Shown in pieces: positions 1 through 5,056 of a DNA stretch of 39,860 nt. This DNA is from Serratia sp. Ag1 (GTDB lineage Bacteria; Pseudomonadota; Gammaproteobacteria; Enterobacterales; Enterobacteriaceae), in the NCBI RefSeq assembly GCF_000743355.1, contig NZ_JQEI01000095.1:1-39860 (forward strand), in the 5' to 3' direction. The notes below the pieces were generated by a model. That model worked only from the letters and a program-made list of their open reading frames with translations, was not told where the DNA came from and ran no database searches. Numbering within the stretch: the first letter of the stretch is position 1; each line of letters starts with the position of its first letter. The translations under genes and the position numbers were made by a program.

Positions 1-16
1 TTACTGATCCACTACA
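1..16. mobile_element. Terminus of an IS3-family element (outer end only)
   Basis: Read on the minus strand, bases 16 to 1 give TGTAGTGGATCAGTAA. The first 12 bases equal the start of the element at 39608 (TGTAGTGGATCACAAAACC). The two therefore look like the left and right inverted repeats of one IS. CAG follows this terminus (17-19) and CAG also precedes 39608 (39605-39607), fitting a 3-bp target duplication as expected for the IS3 family. The body of the element is not in the window. Confidence 0.7.
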
Positions 17-34
17 CAGTGCTACAATGGCGCA

Positions 35-110
35 GCCCGGACAGGTCAGGGAGCCGATTAACCAGGGGTGGTTGTTCCCGCCCTGCCCTTGTCCGGGCAA
101 TCGGCTTTTA
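35..110 (+). other. Interleaved inverted repeats (terminator or pseudoknot-like RNA fold)
   Basis: Two pairs of complementary arms interleave. GCCCGGACAGG (35-45) pairs with CTTGTCCGGGC (88-98), and GCCGATT (53-59) pairs with AATCGGC (99-105), which is followed by TTTTA. The A-B-A'-B' order allows either two mutually exclusive hairpins or a pseudoknot. The second pair with its T run resembles a rightward intrinsic terminator. No gene is visible between the IS end and the recombinase gene at 242. Function is unknown. Confidence 0.4.
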
Positions 111-195
111 TTCCCTGTAAGGAAGTTTCCCCGAATGACCGATCACCTTTAAGCCGGGTTTTTCTCCGCGACGTGCCTCGCCCTCTCCCCTATCA

Positions 196-217
196 TTACG
201 TTAAAACGATAACGTAA
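196..217. promoter_or_regulatory. Inverted repeat upstream of the recombinase gene (operator or core site)
   Basis: TTACGTT (196-202) and AACGTAA (211-217) are perfect inverted 7-mers with an 8-bp centre, 24 bp before the recombinase start. The arm-spacer-arm layout suits either a tyrosine-recombinase crossover site, comparable in position to the resolution site next to ResD-like genes on F-type plasmids, or an autoregulatory operator. The sequence alone does not decide. Confidence 0.4.
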
Positions 218-241
218 CGCCTGAGCGCGGAGATTAAAAAA

Positions 242-1006
242 TTGAGCACTCATCCCGCCGAACTGAGCCAGATTTCACACAGCGCGATCAGCCGCATCGC
301 CACCCCCCGGATTGATTTTGCGCTGGCGCTTGCCGTTCGCCAGCTGGCGAACCGTCAGGCCGACAAACCAAAGTACCTGCTGGAGCCGGAAATCACCGTT
401 CTGCTCGCCCAGGGCTTTAGCGATCTGCGTAAACGAATGTTCTTTGATGTGTTGTGGAATACCGGCGCTCGACTGAGTGAAGCGCTGGCCGTCACCCCGG
501 ACAATATTCACACCGGGGAGCGCTGGCCGTCGCGCCCGTTCGTGTCGCTCATGACCCTCAAGCAACAGGGTAAACCCGGACGGCCACCGAAGGACAGTTA
601 CCGCGATGTGCCACTGTTTGATGAAGGTTTTACGCTGCGGCTTCGCGATCACCTGGACACGTTCTGTAAATTCAGGACTAAGCGCGTCTGGCAGGTCACG
701 GACGACACGATCCGTAACTGGCTGAGTGACGCGGTCACGCGCTGTGAAAGTGAGGGAATACGGTTTTCTGTCCCCGTCACTCCGCACACGTTCCGGCACA
801 GCTACGCGATGCACCTGCTTTACTGCGGTATCGAGCCGCTGACACTGAAGAAACTGCTCGGCCACCGGAGTTTTAAAAGCACGCAGGTGTACCTTGATGT
901 GCTGGCACTGGAGGCCGATGTTGCCGGGCGCTATGCTGTCCGTTTCGGCATGGACAGGGAAGAAGCCGCAGCCCTGCTTTATAATGCGAAAAATATTGGT
1001 GTGTAA
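242..1006 (+). CDS. Tyrosine recombinase, ResD-like (254 aa)
   Basis: A site-specific recombinase of the phage-integrase family, probably a plasmid multimer resolvase. The catalytic set is visible: Arg77 in TGARLSEAL, HTFRH with His182 and Arg185, His208 in LGHRS, and nucleophile Tyr217 in STQVYLDV. The length matches the short ResD-type recombinases found beside IncF-type replication or partition genes. The start is TTG at 242, preceded by a GGAG at about 230-235; no better ATG exists. The final codons GTG TAA lie inside the first of four palindromes that mark the downstream partition genes, so recombinase and partition genes look like one stability module. Resolution of dimers is an inference from family and context; integration into a chromosome is less likely but possible. 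Confidence 0.85.
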   Translation: MSTHPAELSQISHSAISRIATPRIDFALALAVRQLANRQADKPKYLLEPEITVLLAQGFSDLRKRMFFDVLWNTGARLSEALAVTPDNIHTGERWPSRPFVSLMTLKQQGKPGRPPKDSYRDVPLFDEGFTLRLRDHLDTFCKFRTKRVWQVTDDTIRNWLSDAVTRCESEGIRFSVPVTPHTFRHSYAMHLLYCGIEPLTLKKLLGHRSFKSTQVYLDVLALEADVAGRYAVRFGMDREEAAALLYNAKNIGV

Positions 1007-1016
1007 CGTTATACAC
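1001..1016. promoter_or_regulatory. Palindromic operator copy 1 (GTGTAACGTTATACAC)
   Basis: First of four near-palindromes of consensus GTGTATAACGTTATACAC. It overlaps the recombinase stop codon and ends 20 bp before the ATG of the small ORF at 1037. It probably binds the RHH protein encoded at 1831 or another plasmid regulator. Confidence 0.6.
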
Positions 1017-1036
1017 TATTTACATCTGAGGAGATT

Positions 1037-1096
1037 ATGCAGTATAACTGTATGCAGATGTTCAGCAGAATTCACACACGCTTTAACGGTGTGTAA
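1037..1096 (+). CDS. 19-codon ORF between partition operators (leader-peptide-like)
   Basis: The reading frame encodes MQYNCMQMFSRIHTRFNGV. It has a strong Shine-Dalgarno (GAGGAG at 1029-1034) just before the ATG at 1037, and its GTG TAA end lies inside palindrome copy 2. It follows palindrome copy 1 with the same geometry as the next three genes follow theirs, which argues that it is translated. No family is recognised. It could be a leader peptide controlling parA, or a remnant left by duplication of the operator together with the 3' end of the recombinase gene. Confidence 0.35.
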   Translation: MQYNCMQMFSRIHTRFNGV

Positions 1097-1106
1097 CGTT
1101 ATACAT
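1091..1106. promoter_or_regulatory. Palindromic operator copy 2, upstream of parA
   Basis: GTGTAACGTTATACAT, the second copy of the palindrome family, ending 13 bp before the parA ATG. The Shine-Dalgarno TGAGG of parA lies between it and the start codon. Confidence 0.6.
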
Positions 1107-1119
1107 TAATGAGGTGTCT

Positions 1120-1785
1120 ATGATCATTCTCGTTGGAAGCCATAAGGGCGGTGTAGGAAAATCCACTATCTACATCCATATACTGATGTGCCTGATTCTT
1201 CGCAGTGGTAAGCGCGTTGCTGCACTGGAGTGTGATGATCAGCATAGTGTAAAAGACTGGCTTGAAGACCGCAGGGCGCAAGGAATACAACCGGATGTGG
1301 ATTACTACGAGTGTTACCATGATATCCCGGCGATGGCTCGGAAGCTTGATAAAAAATATGACATTGTACTGCTCGATGCACCAGGGCGTAGATCGCCGGA
1401 GTTCAGTAAATGCCTTGCGGTGGCTGATCTGTTTATCTCTCTGGTTAACCCTTCAGCTCAGATTGAAATCAACACGCTCGGCCTGATGGTTGCCGATGTG
1501 TTCCAGTATCAGGCATCGGTCAACAAAGGTCTGAAAGCGGTACTGGTTATGAACAAGTGCGATACTCATCCGTCAGATATTGATGCTTCTAGTTTCCGTA
1601 AAGATATCGAGGCCGATCAGGAGAACTGGATTCCCGTTGCCCGGCAGCGTCTTTATCAACGTAAATCCTATTATCGTTCCTACAATGAAGGGTTATCTGT
1701 ACATGAGTTCAATGACCGCAAAGGGAACCAGGCGCGGGGGGAAATTGAGATGTTACTGAGAGAGCTTGAATTGCTGGCCGCTTAA
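1120..1785 (+). CDS. parA: ParA-family partition ATPase (221 aa)
   Basis: A short, type Ib-like ParA/MinD-family ATPase that would position plasmid copies before cell division. The deviant Walker A motif KGGVGKST occupies residues 9-16 with the signature lysine Lys9, and DIVLLDAPG near residue 86 is the Walker B region. There is no N-terminal HTH, so autoregulation should come from the partner protein, as in other short ParA systems. The ATG at 1120 is preferred for its TGAGG at 1109-1113; an in-frame GTG at 1114 is the alternative. It sits between palindrome copies 2 and 3 and is followed 45 bp later by the RHH partner. The ATPase assignment is firm; partition as the role is inferred from context. 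Confidence 0.85.
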   Translation: MIILVGSHKGGVGKSTIYIHILMCLILRSGKRVAALECDDQHSVKDWLEDRRAQGIQPDVDYYECYHDIPAMARKLDKKYDIVLLDAPGRRSPEFSKCLAVADLFISLVNPSAQIEINTLGLMVADVFQYQASVNKGLKAVLVMNKCDTHPSDIDASSFRKDIEADQENWIPVARQRLYQRKSYYRSYNEGLSVHEFNDRKGNQARGEIEMLLRELELLAA

Positions 1786-1799
1786 CTAAATTTATTGGT

Positions 1800-1815
1800 G
1801 TGTATCGTTATACAC
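1800..1815. promoter_or_regulatory. Palindromic operator copy 3, upstream of the ParB-like gene
   Basis: GTGTATCGTTATACAC, with flanking G and C extending the symmetry (GGTGTGTATCGTTATACACC). It ends 15 bp before the ATG at 1831; the Shine-Dalgarno TGAGGA lies between. Confidence 0.6.
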
Positions 1816-1830
1816 CAATATGAGGAAATT

Positions 1831-2151
1831 ATGAGTAAACGAACTACAAAGCTGAAGGTCAGTCCGGCGCTGAGGAATATCGATGAACACAAAACGTTGC
1901 GTGAGTTGGTTAGTGAAACCAGTCACCGTCCGACATCGGGCAGCGTGATCACCCGCGTCAATTTTCCGTTACTGGAAGAGGATATTGCAAAGTTTGACCA
2001 GTACAGTGAGGAGAATCATGCGATGCGTGTCAGTGTGCTCAGGGCAGGATTAAGGGCGCTGGAAATGCTGGGAGAGGAACAACGGTCTGATCTTATCCGG
2101 GAAGCCGAGTTTAACCGACCTAAGACCGGACGTAAACCGGTTAAAAAATAA
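1831..2151 (+). CDS. Small ParB-like / ribbon-helix-helix DNA-binding protein (106 aa)
   Basis: A small basic protein directly after parA. The N-terminal half (residues 1-45) is basic and unstructured-looking, ending in a serine/threonine-rich stretch. The C-terminal half reads like an RHH fold: a beta-strand around ITRVNFPLLEEDIAKF, then helices with MRVSVLRAGLRAL. The tail is lysine/arginine rich. This fits centromere-binding partners of short ParA proteins, which also repress their own operon. The repeated palindromes before each gene here are its natural candidate targets. The start at 1831 is supported by TGAGGAAATT. No specific family name is assigned with certainty. Confidence 0.7.
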   Translation: MSKRTTKLKVSPALRNIDEHKTLRELVSETSHRPTSGSVITRVNFPLLEEDIAKFDQYSEENHAMRVSVLRAGLRALEMLGEEQRSDLIREAEFNRPKTGRKPVKK

Positions 2152-2153
2152 TA

Positions 2154-2171
2154 GTGTATAATGTTATACAC
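2154..2171. promoter_or_regulatory. Palindromic operator copy 4
   Basis: GTGTATAATGTTATACAC, the most symmetrical copy, and it contains a perfect TATAAT. It ends 16 bp before the ATG at 2188, repeating the geometry of copies 1-3. A -10 element inside the palindrome would let a bound repressor occlude the promoter. Confidence 0.6.
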
Positions 2172-2187
2172 TATTTATGGAGAGAAG

Positions 2188-2385
2188 ATGGCACGTAATA
2201 TCATTGCTCATTGGGCGCACAAGTATCTTTGCTCAAAGTCATCAAGGCATGGGTTTTTGAATGAATATATGATCGCCGTAAAGAAATATGAGCAACAATA
2301 CCTATATCCGTGGATATTAAATAACCCATTTATTTTGTATTGCATTTACAATGCAGTAAAACGAAATATCCGAGGGGCTGCGTGA
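2188..2385 (+). CDS. Small unknown protein behind operator 4 (65 aa)
   Basis: The ATG at 2188 follows GGAGAG at 2179-2184 and palindrome copy 4, so the gene belongs to the parA/parB-like control unit. The product is basic and aromatic-rich, with an N-terminal stretch ARNIIAHWAHKYLCS and a tail VKRNIRGAA. No signal peptide, membrane span or known family is recognised. The 3' end of the frame is built into the stem of the terminator that closes the cluster. It may be a third stability factor. Confidence 0.55.
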   Translation: MARNIIAHWAHKYLCSKSSRHGFLNEYMIAVKKYEQQYLYPWILNNPFILYCIYNAVKRNIRGAA

Positions 2386-2397
2386 GCAGCCTTTTTT
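2376..2397 (+). terminator. Rho-independent terminator closing the partition cluster
   Basis: GGCTGC, loop GTGA, GCAGCC, then six T. The stem overlaps the last codons of the ORF at 2188 and ends at the edge of the 285-bp inverted repeat. Confidence 0.85.
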
Positions 2398-2681
2398 ATG
2401 CCCGTAGGGCATGGAAGCCGCCAGAAATGGCACTGGTGAACGCTGAAGGTGAGGGGCGGCGATGCCCGCCCGTAAGGGCGGTTACAGTTTCCCGTTCTGC
2501 GCCATACTCCCCCTCCCTGCAAAGCCCATTGCGGCCTTTCAGACGGTGATACAGCTGCATAGCGTCCGTAAGCCCGGCTGAGCACGCAGGAAGACGCCAG
2601 AGCGGCTTTCTGCGGGTGATTTGTCCGGGTGTTGGGGGTTCTGGTCGTTTACGGCCAGAAATCCCTACAGACGCGTTTCTA
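2397..2681. repeat. Long inverted repeat, copy A (~285 bp)
   Basis: This segment recurs in reverse complement at 9777-10063 with roughly ten differences and small indels. The shared end motifs are ATGCCCGTAGGGCAT at one edge and CTACAGRCGCGTTTCTA at the other. It contains small palindromes (GCCCGCCCGTAAGGGCGG) and no convincing ORF. Together the two copies enclose the transfer-processing and replication modules. The origin of the repeat is unknown; it carries no transposase or IS-like termini. Confidence 0.85.
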
Positions 2682-2697
2682 CTTAAGCTAAGGAAAC

Positions 2698-3177
2698 TTA
2701 AATTCGAGTCATTATCTGCACTATGCAGACAATTAGGGAAAGAAATGTAATCCCAGACATGAGGATCATTGCGATTAAGCTCTTTTGACTGATAAATGTA
2801 CTGTTCCCTTTTATGTTTTCTACCTTATTAGATAACTGGTTTAATTTGCTATTTACATCATTGATATTATCAGATATTGCCGCGCTAATATGCTGTCTTA
2901 ATTCAAGCTTGGCTTCGTCAAGTTGATTATTTAATACAGCCCTATGTTTTTCAGCGATGTATTTATAGCTCGATTCAGCTTCTTCTACCGCAGTAGCGAG
3001 TTTTTCGATGCCAACTTCCAGTTCACCAGGCATATCTTTAATTGCTTTTCTAACTTCCTGAAGATGTTCACTCAAAATATCAGGAATTTCCTTGATTTTT
3101 TCTTCAAGGTTCACATAGTCTTCAAGTAATGCCTGAATTTTCAGGTCTTTTAATTCTTCAGACAATGATTTAGCCAT
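2698..3177 (-). CDS. traM: TraM-like coiled-coil membrane-anchored protein (159 aa)
   Basis: Third gene of the leftward traK-traL-traM unit flanking oriT, as in RP4. Residues 1-130 are highly charged and predicted coiled coil (repeated LEEKIKEIP, ISAAISDNINDVNSKLNQL). A C-terminal hydrophobic segment around residues 132-155 (IAMILMSGITFLSLIVCIV) would anchor it in the inner membrane. Assignment to TraM rests on gene order more than on sequence; StbC-like proteins of other plasmids occupy the same slot. The ATG at 3177 is preferred because AGGTGA sits 6 bases upstream. Base composition is AT-rich like traL. Confidence 0.6.
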   Translation of the reverse strand: MAKSLSEELKDLKIQALLEDYVNLEEKIKEIPDILSEHLQEVRKAIKDMPGELEVGIEKLATAVEEAESSYKYIAEKHRAVLNNQLDEAKLELRQHISAAISDNINDVNSKLNQLSNKVENIKGNSTFISQKSLIAMILMSGITFLSLIVCIVQIMTRI

Positions 3178-3196
3178 TTTATTCACCTGAAATTAT

Positions 3197-3221
3197 TAAG
3201 GGTAAGCTATACTTACCCTTA
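3197..3221 (-). other. Intercistronic hairpin between traL and traM
   Basis: TAAGGGTAAG (3197-3206) and CTTACCCTTA (3212-3221) form a perfect 10-bp stem with a 5-base loop, 5 bp downstream of the traL stop. No T run follows in the leftward direction, so an mRNA-processing or stability role is likelier than termination. Confidence 0.5.
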
Positions 3222-3226
3222 TTTGT

Positions 3227-3928
3227 TTATGCCAGTTTTAAATTATCAAATGCGATATCAAGATCTGAATTGAATCCATTCATCAACATTTTGACTGCTC
3301 GCAGATTAGAGAGTTCCTGTCTTTCTTCCTTCGACGCAGCGGCTCGGATTAAGCTACGGAAATCGCGATCGTCGCTATATACATCATCATATTTTAATCC
3401 AGATTTTGTTAAAAGATTAAATATATTGCTGTTATAAACAACAGCAGGATTTTTCCCCGCTATTTTTTTGCTGGTCTTATCTGATAAAAATATGGAGTAT
3501 TGTTTTTCAATAGATGTGTCTTTATCAGCGAAGTTGTAAATTACTTTAATTCTATCCTCGTCTACACCCATATCTAATAGATTGTTTATTGTTGCAATAG
3601 AATCCCTTTGCTGTTTGTCTTGAACGGTAACAGGAACAATGAAGTAATCAATCAAATCATGACTTCCTTGGTATTCTTGCATCTGAACCATAAATTGCTC
3701 AATGTTAGATGAGCCTACGTCAATGATTGTGCAATCTACATCATCGATACGTTTAATTATTTCATCATAATCTTTCGCTGATAATCTCTCATCATTTGTG
3801 CCATCACTATTGATGGTCTCTACTCTGATGATCTCAGACTCTGGAAGTCGAGGTTTAAGAACAGTCTGGCAGATAGTAGATTTACCAACATTACCGCTAT
3901 TGTTGAGAACTGCAATTTTCAGGTACAT
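3227..3928 (-). CDS. traL: TraL/StbB-like ParA-superfamily ATPase (233 aa)
   Basis: A P-loop ATPase of the ParA/MinD superfamily with a deviant Walker A, NNSGNVGKST (residues 9-18), in which the usual glycine-rich KGG is replaced by NSGN. The second motif is DVDCTIIDVGSSN near residue 70. RP4 TraL (about 240 aa) and R388 StbB have this size, this place beside oriT and this family. Members are implicated in plasmid positioning and conjugation rather than nicking itself. It is followed closely by traM and preceded 8 bp away by the traK stop, so one transcript is likely. It is distinct from the ParA at 1120, so the plasmid carries two ParA-like ATPases. Confidence 0.75.
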   Translation of the reverse strand: MYLKIAVLNNSGNVGKSTICQTVLKPRLPESEIIRVETINSDGTNDERLSAKDYDEIIKRIDDVDCTIIDVGSSNIEQFMVQMQEYQGSHDLIDYFIVPVTVQDKQQRDSIATINNLLDMGVDEDRIKVIYNFADKDTSIEKQYSIFLSDKTSKKIAGKNPAVVYNSNIFNLLTKSGLKYDDVYSDDRDFRSLIRAAASKEERQELSNLRAVKMLMNGFNSDLDIAFDNLKLA

Positions 3929-3936
3929 AAATATCC

Positions 3937-4425
3937 TTAGTTTTTAACTTCATAATTTGTAATTAGGGTGCCTAATCTAACCTTATTAGGCGCGTTCCAT
4001 TCTTTAATTTGCTCAAGAGGTACACCTTTTTCGATAGCTCTTTTGGCTATCCTTTCCTGACGATAACAAACCTCCATATACTGACTCAGTAGATCATCTG
4101 TAATCTGATGGGGGTTTTCATCTGGTGTATCCTCTGAAGCGTTTACCTGTGTATTGACTTTTAATTTTTCTTTAGGTTTCGGAGTTGGGACATTCTGGCC
4201 TCCATTACAATATTTTTTTACATACCGTGTGAATTGAGGGTAACTCATTTCAAGCGCCTTACTGTCTTTGAAAGACTCGTATATTTGCTTGAGTGTTTCG
4301 CCCAGCTTTAACCGCGCATCGATATCATTCAGCAGCGGCATGAATGTGCTTTTCCCCGTTCTAGGGTTGTTTCGCCAGTCTGACATGATCAAAGCCTCAT
4401 TGTTAGATTGGCTGAACTCTATCAT
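3937..4425 (-). CDS. traK: TraK-family oriT-binding protein (162 aa)
   Basis: First gene of the leftward unit. Residues 25-75 carry the TraK pattern: a spaced LKLGETLKQIYESFKD followed by SYPQFTRYVKKYC, an HTH-like segment. In RP4, TraK binds repeated sites in oriT and bends the DNA to help form the relaxosome. Here a phased repeat array (4439-4546) starts immediately upstream. The start at 4425 is supported by GGAGG (complement of 4434-4438) eight bases upstream; an internal ATG at 4383 is the alternative. The Shine-Dalgarno abuts the repeat array, so bound TraK should repress its own promoter. Confidence 0.75.
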   Translation of the reverse strand: MIEFSQSNNEALIMSDWRNNPRTGKSTFMPLLNDIDARLKLGETLKQIYESFKDSKALEMSYPQFTRYVKKYCNGGQNVPTPKPKEKLKVNTQVNASEDTPDENPHQITDDLLSQYMEVCYRQERIAKRAIEKGVPLEQIKEWNAPNKVRLGTLITNYEVKN

Positions 4426-4438
4426 TTTTCACACCTCC

Positions 4439-4546
4439 AGTGCAACTTAGTGCAAAACAGTGAAAATATCACCGTGTTTATGCAATTTAGTGCAACGCAG
4501 TGCAATCGTCAATTGTTTTTATGCAAAATAGTGCAATTTAGTGAAA
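4439..4546. repeat. oriT-proximal phased repeats (3 x 3 AGTGCAA array), probable TraK sites
   Basis: The heptamer AGTGCAA or a one- to two-base variant starts at 4439, 4449, 4459; 4479, 4489, 4499; and 4520, 4530, 4540. Within each triplet the spacing is exactly 10 bp, and the triplets are 40-41 bp apart, so all sites lie on nearly one face of the helix. Position between traK and traJ matches the TraK-binding region of RP4 oriT. The array also covers the region expected for the traK promoter. Confidence 0.8.
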
Positions 4547-4573
4547 TATCGGCTACAGTGGTTAAAAGATAGA

Positions 4574-4643
4574 GGCACGTGACCGATGTTTACAAACTGC
4601 TTCGCAGTTCGTAAAATCGTCGTGCCAAAGGGGGTGCCCCTTT
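4574..4643. other. Origin of transfer (oriT) core with nested inverted repeats
   Basis: A nested structure: GGCACG (4574-4579) with CGTGCC (4621-4626), and inside it TTTACAAACTGC (4589-4600) with GCAGTTCGTAAA (4604-4615), loop TTC. Directly beside it AAAGGGG (4627-4633) pairs with CCCCTTT (4637-4643). Such a relaxosome inverted repeat between divergent traK and traJ is where the MOBP-type oriT lies in RP4. No match to the RP4 nic consensus is recognised, so the exact nick site cannot be given. Confidence 0.7.
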
Positions 4644-4705
4644 GAAACCCCGCTGCGCTCGGCGGTACTTGTTCATGTTGTTGTTGTCCTTACTGGAGGC
4701 GTCAT

Positions 4706-5056
4706 ATGGCAGAAAAGAAAAACAAGGATAAGGTCGTCGCCTTTAGGTTATCCCAGGAAGACTTCGTACAATTTGAAGAAAAGCTGGCCTCTTCAAATAT
4801 GAAAAAGTCTGAGTTTTTTCGTGAAGTTTTTCTAAACGCCAACGTTAATATTACATTAAAAGCAGCTCCATCTAAAGATCTCGAACGCCTTACTTTCTTG
4901 TTTAATAAGGCGAGTAATAATCTAAATCAATTAGCGCATCAAGTTAATGCCGCTCACCTCGAAGGGAAAGTATCTGAGCGACTTTATAAATCCATTAATA
5001 ACTCTCTTGTTGATATCCGACATTTATTAATGACGGGGGTGTCTGATGTTGATTAG
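4706..5056 (+). CDS. traJ: TraJ/MobC-like relaxosome DNA-binding protein (116 aa)
   Basis: Rightward first gene from oriT. The N-terminus has an RHH pattern: a strand VVAFRLSQEDFVQFEEKL followed by helices MKKSEFFREVFLNA. Residues 65-110 match the MobC-type region: LTFLFNKASNNLNQLAHQVN and LVDIRHLL. These proteins bind the oriT inverted repeat and load the relaxase. RP4 TraJ is about the same size and position. The gene overlaps the relaxase start by 11 bp, implying translational coupling. A Shine-Dalgarno GGAGGCG lies at 4694-4700. Confidence 0.8.
   Translation: MAEKKNKDKVVAFRLSQEDFVQFEEKLASSNMKKSEFFREVFLNANVNITLKAAPSKDLERLTFLFNKASNNLNQLAHQVNAAHLEGKVSERLYKSINNSLVDIRHLLMTGVSDVD

Noticed and set aside
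275..865. 196-codon leftward frame opposite the recombinase gene
   Set aside because: It is the shadow of a well-supported catalytic gene and has no family features.
4439..4546. Possible CRISPR array from the regular short repeats
   Set aside because: Repeat units are 7 bp with 10-bp spacing and no unique spacers of CRISPR length; the place between traK and traJ fits oriT sites.
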